A stretch of DNA of 6,739 nucleotides from JBEKEX01 sp050013615 (GTDB taxonomy: Bacteria; Chloroflexota; Anaerolineae; Anaerolineales; Anaerolineaceae): positions 1-6,739 of the forward strand of contig JBEKEX010000212.1 in assembly GCA_050013615.1 (NCBI GenBank), in the 5' to 3' direction. The first letter of the stretch is position 1; each line of letters begins with the position of its first letter. Positions 1-6,149 of the stretch are shown here, one piece after another. The notes below the pieces were generated by a model. That model worked only from the letters and a program-made list of their open reading frames with translations, ran no database searches and was not told the origin of the DNA. The translations under genes and the position numbers were made by a program.

Positions 1-198
1 GCGGATGGTCGTTTCGAAAACCAGACCTCCGGTGTAATCATCGTTGCCGCCCATCAGATCCAAGCGGCCGGGGGTACGGTTAATCAGGATGGAGATATTT
101 TTCTGGAAATATCCTTTGCTCAGTAGACCGTGAAGGTGTTTCTCAAATTTTGCCAGGTCAGGATATTGAGCGACTCGTTGTTCGAAAGCTTCTGACAT
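1..198 (-). CDS. GHMP-family sugar kinase, N-terminal fragment (galactokinase / L-arabinokinase-like)
   Basis: Sixty-six codons are visible, reading from an ATG at 198 to the left edge; the rest of the gene lies outside the window. The start is supported by AGGAG at 211-207, eight bases upstream. Residues 43-58 read PGRLDLMGGNDDYTGG. This matches the substrate-binding signature of galactokinases (GRxNLIGEHxDYxGG) and is closer to the PGRLDVMGGIxDYSG form of plant L-arabinokinases. Known members phosphorylate a sugar at C1 with ATP in the cytoplasm. The usual Glu-His of the galactokinase motif is replaced here by Gly-Asn, so the substrate may not be galactose. The gene is divergent from the transporter cluster and probably shares its control region. 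The ATP-binding motif lies beyond the edge, so completeness is unknown. The superfamily call is firm; the sugar is inference. Confidence 0.82.
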   Translation of the reverse strand, partial: MSEAFEQRVAQYPDLAKFEKHLHGLLSKGYFQKNISILINRTPGRLDLMGGNDDYTGGLVFETTIR

Positions 199-269
199 GA
201 TTGAAACTCCTGATTTTCAAATTGACCCATCAAAAACGTCTAAAAAATGTATGGAATGTAATAAATATT

Positions 270-298
270 ATTATAGCATTCATAAAACGAACAGTCAA
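270..298 (-). promoter_or_regulatory. Promoter of the divergent kinase gene
   Basis: On the minus strand, TTGACT (298-293) and TATAAT (275-270) are separated by 17 bases, five of six and six of six matches to the sigma-70 consensus. Predicted transcription would start near 263, giving a leader of about 65 bases before the ATG at 198. Two of the three AAACGAA repeats fall in this promoter, one in the spacer and one over the -35 box. The call is from consensus matching only. Confidence 0.7.
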
Positions 299-314
299 AC
301 GAACTAAAACGAAA
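285..314 (+). repeat. Three AAACGAA direct repeats, candidate operator
   Basis: AAACGAAC occurs at 285-292 and 297-304, and the variant AAACGAAA at 307-314. Start-to-start spacings are 12 and 10 bases, close to one helical turn, so a protein could contact all three on the same face. The array sits between the two divergent -35 boxes, overlapping the minus-strand promoter and ending ten bases before the plus-strand -35. Read on the other strand the unit is TTCGTTT, resembling the TTTCGTTT-like direct repeats of DeoR-family sugar regulators; that family link is inference. No regulator gene is in the window. Confidence 0.5.
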
Positions 315-323
315 CAAAAAACA

Positions 324-351
324 TTGACATACAAAACATATGATGTATAAT
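324..351 (+). promoter_or_regulatory. Promoter of the transporter cluster
   Basis: TTGACA (324-329) and TATAAT (346-351) are both perfect consensus hexamers with a 16-base spacer. Transcription should start near 358, leaving only about 15 untranslated bases before the ATG at 373, with a weak GAGAG as the only ribosome-binding candidate. A short inverted repeat, ACAT-ATG-ATGT, lies in the spacer and reaches the first base of the -10 (336-346). Confidence 0.75.
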
Positions 352-372
352 AAAAAATAGAGAGCAAAAATC

Positions 373-1239
373 ATGCCATCTATGAAAAAAAGGACGGGTC
401 GAATGACTGCCTGGATGGGGCTACTCCCATTCCTTTTATTTTGTCTGGCATTCGAGATCGTGCCGGTGTTGTTTCTGGTGCGGGGAAGTGTCATCGAAAA
501 AACCACCGGTCAGCTTACCATCCAGCATTATCTGGATTTGAATCATCCTTTATACATTAACTCATTTGTGAATAGTATCAAACTTTCGGGACTGACAGCC
601 ATTATCGGCGTCGTGCTGGGTACTTTTATCGGTTATGCAATTTACCGATGGCCTTCTGGGCGTGCCCGCGAAACCTTGATTGCACTTTCTGACGTGACCA
701 CAAACTTTGCGGGTGCCCCCCTGGCATTCGCTTTTGTGGTCGTTTTGGGAATGAATGGCATTGTCACCCAATTCTTGATGCAGTATTTCCAATATCAACT
801 TTACCCGACATTCAGCATATACTCATACTCCGGCTTGATCATCGCCTACGTGTATTTCCAATTACCCCTTATGGTCCTGCTCATCCTTCCCGCTTTTGCC
901 GGTATCAAGAAGGAATGGCAGGAATCGTCACAAAGCCTGGGCGCCAATACTTTCCAGTTCTGGTGGCACATTGGTTTACCGGTCTTGATGCCCTCGCTGA
1001 TCGCGGGGCTGACGCTTCTGTTCGCCAATGCATTCGGCGCTTACGCCACTGCTTACACGCTGGTACAAGCCAACCTTGCATTGGTGACGCTCCAGATCGG
1101 TTACATGATCGCAGGTGAAGTTCGTCAGGACATCGGGCTTGGAATGGCAATGGCGGTTTTGTCTTTGCTCGTCATGAGCCTGGTCATCGCGGTTTATCAA
1201 ATGGCCACCCTCCGGGCTCGCCGCTGGTTGAAATCATGA
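373..1239 (+). CDS. ABC transporter permease, PotB/FbpB-like (first permease)
   Basis: This 288-residue integral membrane protein forms half of the transmembrane channel of a binding-protein-dependent importer. Six hydrophobic segments are visible at roughly residues 13-37, 69-92, 114-135, 152-175, 205-228 and 256-278. The cytoplasmic EAA loop that docks on the ATPase is at about 183-211, with the conserved SLGA at 188-191 and the later LP at 202-203. Length and topology suit the MetI-like permeases of the Fe3+, polyamine and 2-aminoethylphosphonate importers. It is the first gene after the divergent promoter and is followed after 31 bases by a second permease. The ATG at 373 is chosen because it gives a short charged N-terminus, but ATGs at 382 and 403 are possible and the ribosome binding site is weak for all. 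The substrate cannot be read from the permease. Confidence 0.9.
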   Translation: MPSMKKRTGRMTAWMGLLPFLLFCLAFEIVPVLFLVRGSVIEKTTGQLTIQHYLDLNHPLYINSFVNSIKLSGLTAIIGVVLGTFIGYAIYRWPSGRARETLIALSDVTTNFAGAPLAFAFVVVLGMNGIVTQFLMQYFQYQLYPTFSIYSYSGLIIAYVYFQLPLMVLLILPAFAGIKKEWQESSQSLGANTFQFWWHIGLPVLMPSLIAGLTLLFANAFGAYATAYTLVQANLALVTLQIGYMIAGEVRQDIGLGMAMAVLSLLVMSLVIAVYQMATLRARRWLKS

Positions 1240-1270
1240 TCTTTACGATAGTGAAATAAGGTAACTGGCG

Positions 1271-2116
1271 ATGGAAAACACGCAAGCGCCCACACAGAAA
1301 TCGGAAAAGAAGATTCGCCCGGCCTTATGGCAGATCATTGCTATTGCATTATTCCTTTTCTACATGCTGCTGCCCATCGTGTCAACCTATATGTTCTCGA
1401 TTGCCACGCGCTGGGATCGGACGATTTTACCGGAAGGATATACGCTTGAATTCTATCAGCGGGCATTCCAGGTCTCTTATTTTGGAAGCACGCTGCGCAA
1501 CTCATTTATTTTGTCCCTCGCGACTGTTTTGGTGAGCCTGATCCTAATTGTCCCCACGGTTTACTGGGTGCACACTCGTTTACCTGGAGCCAAGCCTCTG
1601 CTGGATGTATTGATGATCCTTCCGTTCGGGATCCCAATGGTGGTGTTGGCGCTGGCCTTGATCCAGATCTATAACTTTCCTCTCATTGCCCGTTCGCCAT
1701 ATTTGCTGATTGGCGCAGTGGTGGTGTATTCCATGCCGTTCATGTATCGGCCGGTTGCCAATGCCATGCAAGCTATTGATGCGTATACATTAACCGAGGC
1801 CGGGCAAAGTTTGGGTGCCAACATTTTTCAGATCCTGGTCAGGATCATTATTCCCAACATCATCCCCGGAATTTTGAGCGGCAGTTTGCTCGTCTTCTCC
1901 ACCATTTTTGCGGAATATACGTTGACGTCGTTGATCGTCGGCGCCAAATTCAAAACTTTTCCATTGTTGCTCGTGGAATATACCCGTATCAATGGCAATA
2001 TCGCAGCAGCCTTTTCGGTAATTTCCTTCACGATTGCCTGGTTTGCTTCCATCTTGATCTTGTGGGTTGGGAGCAAGGGCCAAAGTAGTTCGGCTGAAAC
2101 ACTACGCGTTCGATAA
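1271..2116 (+). CDS. ABC transporter permease, PotC-like (second permease)
   Basis: This 281-residue permease pairs with the preceding one. Hydrophobic segments lie near residues 17-43, 78-101, 111-134, 143-163, 194-222 and 246-267. The EAA loop reads TEAGQSLGANIFQ at 175-187, followed by the IIPNIIPG stretch, which is more canonical than in the first permease. The N-terminus has a 20-residue Gln/Lys-rich cytoplasmic tail. The ATG is preceded by AAGG at 1258-1261 with a nine-base gap. The stop lies 13 bases before the ATPase start, so the genes are almost certainly one transcript. The two permeases differ clearly from each other, as expected for a PotB/PotC-type heterodimer; they are not a recent duplication. 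Confidence 0.9.
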   Translation: MENTQAPTQKSEKKIRPALWQIIAIALFLFYMLLPIVSTYMFSIATRWDRTILPEGYTLEFYQRAFQVSYFGSTLRNSFILSLATVLVSLILIVPTVYWVHTRLPGAKPLLDVLMILPFGIPMVVLALALIQIYNFPLIARSPYLLIGAVVVYSMPFMYRPVANAMQAIDAYTLTEAGQSLGANIFQILVRIIIPNIIPGILSGSLLVFSTIFAEYTLTSLIVGAKFKTFPLLLVEYTRINGNIAAAFSVISFTIAWFASILILWVGSKGQSSSAETLRVR

Positions 2117-2129
2117 CGAGGATAAATAC

Positions 2130-3191
2130 ATGGCGTATCTAAGTCTAAAGAATGTGTCCAAATCATTTTCCGGTACCATCGCGGTAAACGATTTCAACTT
2201 GGAGATCGAAAAAGGGTCACTCGTTTCTTTCCTGGGGCCTTCTGGCTGTGGCAAGACGACCACGTTGCGGATGATTGCCGGCTTTGAGCAATTGGACAGT
2301 GGAACGATCCAGTTGGACGGTAGTGACATTACGGTTGTGCCGCCCAACCGGCGTGGCATCGGCATGGTTTTTCAGGCTTATGCGTTGTTCCCCAACATGA
2401 CGGTGCGCGAAAATATCGCCTTTGGGCTAAAGATGAAGAAAACGCCAAAACCGGAGACCGAAAAAAGGGTTAATGAAGTACTTGAGATGGTGCGTTTACA
2501 AGATACTGCCAAGCGTTTCCCTCATCAACTCTCTGGTGGGCAACAGCAGCGCATTGCGCTGGCGCGTGCCTTGGCAGTGCAACCACGTGTCCTGCTTTTG
2601 GATGAGCCCTTGTCTGCTTTGGATGCCGAAGTGCGTGTGGCGCTCCGAGGAGAAATTCGCCGGATTCAGTCAGAACTGGCTATCACTACGGTTTATGTTA
2701 CCCACGATCAAGAAGAAGCTTTGTCCATTTCGGACAAAGTGGTAGTGATGAACAGGGGAAATATTGAGCAGGTTGGCACTCCTGAAGAAATTTATCGCTC
2801 CCCCGAGACGCGCTTTGTAGCCACATTCATCGGCACGGCCAATCAATTCCATGGAGTGGTCTCCGGCAAAGATACCATCCTGTGCGACGAAATCAAATTA
2901 CTGTCACATGGTTTGAAGGAATTCTCGGATGGACAGAAAGTGGTGGTTTTGGTCAGACCGGAAAATATTCAGGTGCAACCTGAACAACCCGTGCATCAAA
3001 ACGGGAATGTCATTGCCGGCGAAGTGGAAACGATCACCTTCCATGGCGCAGTCACTCGTTTGGGTGTCAACGTATGCGGTCAACGGGTGGTGGCTGATAT
3101 CACGGTGGCCAATACCCAACCAGTTGCCTTGAACCAAAAGATTTGGCTGGTTTTCCCACCGGAAGCCTGCCAGGTGATGGCGGAAAACTGA
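2130..3191 (+). CDS. ABC transporter ATP-binding protein with TOBE domain (PotA/FbpC/UgpC-like)
   Basis: This is the cytoplasmic ATPase powering the importer, 353 residues. Everything needed for hydrolysis is present: Walker A GPSGCGKTT at 36-44, Q-loop Gln82 in VFQAYALFP, signature LSGGQ at 134-138, Walker B VLLLDEP at 154-160, D-loop SALD at 162-165 and switch His192 in VTHDQEEA. A C-terminal extension from about 235 to 350 contains VRPENI at 275-280, typical of the TOBE regulatory/structural domain in CUT1, PotA and FbpC ATPases. The ATG at 2130 is preferred because GAGGA at 2118-2122 lies seven bases upstream and the protein then begins at the usual point of the family. Its TGA shares one base with the ATG of the next gene, implying translational coupling to the hydrolase. 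Sequence alone does not separate sugar, iron and polyamine ATPases. Confidence 0.93.
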   Translation: MAYLSLKNVSKSFSGTIAVNDFNLEIEKGSLVSFLGPSGCGKTTTLRMIAGFEQLDSGTIQLDGSDITVVPPNRRGIGMVFQAYALFPNMTVRENIAFGLKMKKTPKPETEKRVNEVLEMVRLQDTAKRFPHQLSGGQQQRIALARALAVQPRVLLLDEPLSALDAEVRVALRGEIRRIQSELAITTVYVTHDQEEALSISDKVVVMNRGNIEQVGTPEEIYRSPETRFVATFIGTANQFHGVVSGKDTILCDEIKLLSHGLKEFSDGQKVVVLVRPENIQVQPEQPVHQNGNVIAGEVETITFHGAVTRLGVNVCGQRVVADITVANTQPVALNQKIWLVFPPEACQVMAEN

Positions 3192-4138
3192 TGATTTTCA
3201 TCAACGCGCATGAGATCATTCGTGATCAGCAGGAGAGGCTGGAGGCCTGGGCTTCTTATGACCACGTAGTCCGGCTGGCGATGGATTTCATTAAAAATTG
3301 CCCCTTCGATCCAGCCAACGGATTGCCCTGGTATTTGCAATATTCCTGCTTCTGGACTGATCCATTGCGCCCCACGGCTTGGCCCGATAACCCTGCGGGA
3401 AAGTTCGCCTGGGCAACAACAACGCTGCTCAAGTATTACCCCTATTCCGGTGATGCCAGTCACATTCCGGTTGTTAAAACCATGCTCGAGCGCCTCTGGG
3501 ATTATCGCACCCCGGAGAATTTTGCCTGGCCGGATACACCCTATGCTTCTGCGCACCCTGGTACCGGCGTGTATTTTGGCGCACGCGCCGATGGAGAGTA
3601 TGCTACCGAGCCTGACAAAGTGGCTCAGGTCGGCAAAGCCTACGTGGATTTTTATGAACTAACCGGCGAAAAGAGGTATTTGGAAATGGGCACACGCTGT
3701 GCTGAAGTGTTGGCGGGCAAGATCCGCCCGGGAGATGAAACACATTCCCCTTGGCCCTTCCGTGTCGATGTACGCAATGGCAAAGTGATCGAGGAATACA
3801 CCGCACACATGATCCCGGCGGTAAGGCTGTTCGATGAACTGACACGGTTGGGGGTAGGCGATTATCGCTCATTGCGGAACCAGGTGTGGGACTGGATCGA
3901 AAGCTATCCACTCAAGAATAATATCTGGAAAGGGCACTTTGAGGATATCAGGCTCGATCCAGGCAACGGGAATCGCGATCAGCTCTCGCCGCTTGAAACT
4001 GCCCGCTATATCCTTGAGAACCAGGATCAATTCCCCGGATGGGAGGAAACCGTCAAGGGTTTGATCGACTGGGTAAAGAATACTTTGGGGGCAGCTCCTT
4101 TCTTCGGTGCGATCCCCATCCACGAACACAATGGGTAG
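3191..4138 (+). CDS. Six-hairpin-glycosidase-like protein, N-terminal part before a frameshift
   Basis: This 315-codon frame starts at an ATG overlapping the ATPase stop (TGATG), so it is probably translated by coupling; GGCGGA just upstream is a weak ribosome binding site. No signal peptide or membrane segment is visible, so the protein should act in the cytoplasm. It is rich in Trp and Tyr, with helix-pair blocks such as KFAWATTTLLKYY (71-83), KAYVDFYELTGEKRYLEMG (149-167) and TAHMIPAVRLFDELTRLG (204-221). This pattern is typical of (alpha/alpha)6-barrel enzymes such as unsaturated glycosyl hydrolases. The frame ends at TAG 4136-4138 in the middle of the barrel, and the missing part continues in the next reading frame. 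The fold call is moderate and the reaction is unknown. An origin in the ATPase operon suggests it processes the imported substrate. Confidence 0.65.
   Translation: MIFINAHEIIRDQQERLEAWASYDHVVRLAMDFIKNCPFDPANGLPWYLQYSCFWTDPLRPTAWPDNPAGKFAWATTTLLKYYPYSGDASHIPVVKTMLERLWDYRTPENFAWPDTPYASAHPGTGVYFGARADGEYATEPDKVAQVGKAYVDFYELTGEKRYLEMGTRCAEVLAGKIRPGDETHSPWPFRVDVRNGKVIEEYTAHMIPAVRLFDELTRLGVGDYRSLRNQVWDWIESYPLKNNIWKGHFEDIRLDPGNGNRDQLSPLETARYILENQDQFPGWEETVKGLIDWVKNTLGAAPFFGAIPIHEHNG
4112..4138 (+). other. Frameshift joining the two halves of the hydrolase
   Basis: The upstream frame ends ...HEHNG-stop, while the frame one base ahead continues as MGSHTARFANLSALYAEQTG with no break in family-like sequence. 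The two frames overlap only here, so one base too many or two too few accounts for the split. Reading across near 4130 gives a protein of about 483 residues. Possible causes are a sequencing or assembly error, a recent mutation, or recoding at GGG-TAG-T. Confidence 0.75.
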
Positions 4139-4643
4139 TCACACGGCTCGATTTGCCAACCTCAGTGCACTCTACGCGGAGCAAACGGGGGACGGCGTCT
4201 ATCATGAGCAGGCTTATCGCTCTTTTAATTGGGCAAGTTACATGGCCGAAGAGAACGGCACAGTAACGAATGGCGTGGACCGGCCGGATTACTACAACCA
4301 ATGCTGGTTTACGGATGGATATTTCGATTTTGTTCCCCATTTCATCGATGGGATGGCTTGCTTGCCTGAATTTGCCCCGGCCGACACTGACCATTTACTG
4401 AGGTCGTCTTCGGTCGTCCAGGAAATTTCATACCAGCCTTATCACATTTCCTACCGGACATTCGATACAGTTGGTGCGCAGAAGCTGCGGTTGACCTTTC
4501 GGCCCATGCAGATCATCGCAGACGGCCAGCAGCTCGAACAACGGCAAACATTGGAGTCACTCCCCTGCTGGACGTTTGACCCCGATCTCAATGTAGTGAT
4601 GGTGAAAGCAGGCGCACGCGAAGTCATCATTGAAGGACGTTAA
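4131..4643 (+). CDS. Six-hairpin-glycosidase-like protein, C-terminal part after the frameshift
   Basis: About 170 residues continue the hydrolase in the shifted frame. The first 80 complete the helical barrel: GSHTARFANLSALYAEQTGD is another helix-pair block, and NWASYMAEENG and WFTDGYFDFVPHFIDGM follow with the aromatic and acidic residues expected along a barrel cleft. From about the SSSVVQ stretch to the end the sequence turns beta-rich, probably a small C-terminal sandwich. The frame can be opened from a GTG at 4107, but there is no ribosome binding site there and the protein would begin inside the barrel, so it is not a convincing separate gene. No further stop or shift occurs down to TAA at 4641-4643, so any break is recent or artefactual. 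Without joining to the upstream half this fragment should be non-functional. Confidence 0.65.
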   Translation: MGSHTARFANLSALYAEQTGDGVYHEQAYRSFNWASYMAEENGTVTNGVDRPDYYNQCWFTDGYFDFVPHFIDGMACLPEFAPADTDHLLRSSSVVQEISYQPYHISYRTFDTVGAQKLRLTFRPMQIIADGQQLEQRQTLESLPCWTFDPDLNVVMVKAGAREVIIEGR

Positions 4644-4658
4644 AAAGATTATGTGCCG

Positions 4659-4700
4659 TTGACACAACGATTCAATTGTCAAAAGTTTCTTGTAAAGAAA
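4659..4700 (+). repeat. Two inverted repeats in the binding-protein leader
   Basis: TTGACA (4659-4664) is mirrored by TGTCAA (4677-4682) around a 12-base loop. TTTCTT (4686-4691) is mirrored by AAGAAA (4695-4700) around GTA. They follow the hydrolase stop by 15 bases. Both stems are short and AT-rich, and no T-run follows, so they look more like protein-binding sites or weak mRNA structures than a terminator. I see no convincing promoter pair in 4644-4840. Confidence 0.35.
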
Positions 4701-4731
4701 TTTAGTTCGACTTTTGGGTTGACGGGTTGAG

Positions 4732-4740
4732 AAAGGAGGT
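4732..4740 (+). promoter_or_regulatory. Orphan strong Shine-Dalgarno-like AAAGGAGGT
   Basis: AAAGGAGGT is a near-full complement to the 3' end of 16S rRNA, yet no ATG, GTG or TTG lies at usable spacing. It is about 100 bases ahead of the binding-protein ATG, which has its own site. A frame without a normal start runs from 4731 to a TAG at 4836-4838; read from CTG 4755 it would encode 27 residues beginning LEEDDLVNLI. It may be a ribosome standby site, a relic, or chance. Confidence 0.3.
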
Positions 4741-4840
4741 GCGCATCGAGCGAGCTGGAAGAAGATGATTTGGTGAATCTCATTTGCAAAGTCAACCTTT
4801 CAATGGCTGACTCAATAATTCAGAGCATAGGAGAGTAGAG

Positions 4841-5965
4841 ATGTCTAAGAAAATATTTTCGTACGTTGGGTTATTGATGGCATTCGTTTTGGTGCTGTCA
4901 TCTTGTGCCCCGGCTGCAACCGCAACGACAGCCCCTGCCACCGAGGTCCCGGCTACCACTGTCCCCGCTACAGCCGCTCCGACTGTGGACGCGATGGCGG
5001 CATTGGTTACGGCTGCGCAGAAGGAAGGTACGATCATTTCCTACGGCGAGCCGGATGACTGGGTGAACTATGGCGGCCTCTATAAAGGTTTCACTACAGC
5101 ATACGGCATCACCCATCAGGACACCGATATGGATAGCGGCACCATCATTTCTACCCTGGAAGCTGAAACTTCAGCCCCTGTAGCAGATACTACCGACCTC
5201 GGCCTGGCTTTTGCCAAGATAGTGGAAGACAACAACCTTTCACAACCCTACAAGAACTCTCATTGGGCTGATATCCCCGATTATGCCAAGGATCCGCAGG
5301 GCCGCTGGTCAGCAGCTTATTACGGCGTGATTGCCTTCCTCGTCAATGCCGACAAAGTCACCGATGTGCCCCAGACCTGGGAAGATTTGCTGAAACCTGA
5401 GTACAAGGGCACCGTTTGCATGAAGGACCCCAGCTCATCGGCTACAGCTCAAATGATCGTCCTCGCTTCGGCTTACGCCCATGGCGGCGATGAGACCAAC
5501 GTTCAACCGGGCTTGGATTTCTTCAAGAAGATGATCGATGGCGGTATCCTCAATGGTGTTTCACCATCTGCAGCAAACATTACCAAGGGTGAATGCCCAA
5601 TCACCATCCAATGGGACTTCGATGCATTGAGCAATAAATACGGGAATCCGAATATGAACCTGAAGGTGGTCATTCCTTCGGATGGTACCGTAGCCGGTCT
5701 GTATATTCAATTTACAACAGTCGGCGCACCGCATGCCAACGCTGCCAAACTCTTGCTGGAATACGAATACTCTGATGCAGGCCAGTTGGCATACGCTCAA
5801 GGCTTTGTACACCCCATTCGCACCAGTGTGCAACTGCCCGCCGACTTGGAAGCCAAGTTCCCGTCGGCTGATGCCTACAAGTCTGTCCATTTCCCGAAGG
5901 ACTATGTGGCGCTTGACAAAGCCGGGGCCGCGATTGCTACCGGTTGGGCTTTGATTCAAAAATAA
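4841..5965 (+). CDS. ABC transporter substrate-binding lipoprotein (AfuA/PotD-like, type 2 periplasmic-binding fold)
   Basis: This 374-residue exported protein should capture the substrate outside the membrane and deliver it to the two permeases. The N-terminus is a lipoprotein signal: KK at 3-4, a hydrophobic core to about 18, and lipobox LSSC at 19-22 with Cys22 as the lipidation site. Residues 23-49 form a Thr/Ala/Pro linker with repeated PAT units, a tether style common in Chloroflexota. The folded domain contains TWEDLLKPEYKG at 179-190, a hallmark of the Fe3+/polyamine/thiamine/phosphonate/sugar-phosphate binding-protein group (COG1840-like). I do not see an obvious FbpA-like Tyr pair in the second half, so iron binding is not supported. 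AGGAGA at 4829-4834 lies six bases before the ATG. The gene unusually comes after the permeases, ATPase and hydrolase, with its own 197-base leader, which may allow separate control of its amount. Confidence 0.88.
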   Translation: MSKKIFSYVGLLMAFVLVLSSCAPAATATTAPATEVPATTVPATAAPTVDAMAALVTAAQKEGTIISYGEPDDWVNYGGLYKGFTTAYGITHQDTDMDSGTIISTLEAETSAPVADTTDLGLAFAKIVEDNNLSQPYKNSHWADIPDYAKDPQGRWSAAYYGVIAFLVNADKVTDVPQTWEDLLKPEYKGTVCMKDPSSSATAQMIVLASAYAHGGDETNVQPGLDFFKKMIDGGILNGVSPSAANITKGECPITIQWDFDALSNKYGNPNMNLKVVIPSDGTVAGLYIQFTTVGAPHANAAKLLLEYEYSDAGQLAYAQGFVHPIRTSVQLPADLEAKFPSADAYKSVHFPKDYVALDKAGAAIATGWALIQK

Positions 5966-5977
5966 TTTAGTAGATTA

Positions 5978-6035
5978 ACGCTTACTTGGGATGGAGAAGA
6001 AAAATCTTCTCCATCCCAACCCTCAAGTTGAGCGT
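5978..6035 (+). terminator. Strong stem-loop between binding protein and aldolase (terminator-like, no T-tract)
   Basis: TTGGGATGGAGAAGA (5986-6000) pairs perfectly with TCTTCTCCATCCCAA (6005-6019) around an AAAA loop, a 15-bp stem. ACGCTTA (5978-5984) can also pair with TTGAGCGT (6028-6035) in seven pairs, one of them G-U, after an unpaired nine-base stretch. It starts 13 bases after the binding-protein stop. The absence of a T-run argues against ordinary intrinsic termination. A 3'-end protecting or partial-terminating hairpin, raising binding-protein mRNA over the aldolase, fits the position. Confidence 0.6.
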
Positions 6036-6072
6036 GATGTAAAACACGGGACGCGCAGGTAATGGGTTTTGA

Positions 6073-6102
6073 TTGAATTATCTAAAAACTTGCCATTATT
6101 CT
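6073..6102 (+). promoter_or_regulatory. Weak candidate promoter for the aldolase gene
   Basis: TTGAAT (6073-6078) and TATTCT (6097-6102) are 18 bases apart, each matching four of six consensus positions. The region 6036-6149 is AT-rich and follows the stem-loop, so an extra promoter here is plausible, but the match is poor and could be chance. Confidence 0.25.
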
Positions 6103-6149
6103 GTCTGTTTTTGCAGAAAAAATAATCAATTCTCTTTAAGGAGTACACT

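Noticed and set aside
240..506. Minus-strand open frame of 88 codons across the divergent promoter region
   Set aside because: Its start lies inside permease 1 and its end is AT-rich promoter sequence; composition is that of a shadow frame.
2067..2129. Upstream TTG start extending the ATPase by 21 residues
   Set aside because: It lies inside the second permease, has no ribosome binding site, and adds residues the family lacks; ATG 2130 has GAGGA at good spacing.
3143..3190. TTG start extending the hydrolase by 16 residues into the ATPase gene
   Set aside because: The ATG at 3191 overlapping the ATPase stop is the usual coupled arrangement, and the extension has no family-like sequence.
3080..3556. 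Minus-strand open frame of 158 codons
   Set aside because: It lies antisense to the ATPase end and the hydrolase, has no recognisable domain, and the plus-strand genes are well supported.
4107..4130. GTG start making the C-terminal hydrolase part an independent gene
   Set aside because: No ribosome binding site, and the product would begin in mid-barrel; it is better read as the continuation of a frameshifted gene.
4701..4709. TTTAGTTCG, the inverse of CGAACTAAA at 300-308, as a second copy of the operator
   Set aside because: A single nine-base match covers only part of one repeat and has no second unit nearby; chance is a sufficient explanation.
5561..5959. Minus-strand open frame of 132 codons
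   Set aside because: Antisense shadow of the binding-protein gene, with no domain features.
6094..6127. Imperfect inverted repeat ATTATTCTG...CAG...AATAAT ahead of the aldolase
   Set aside because: It needs a bulge and a long loop in AT-rich sequence, so it is not distinguishable from background.
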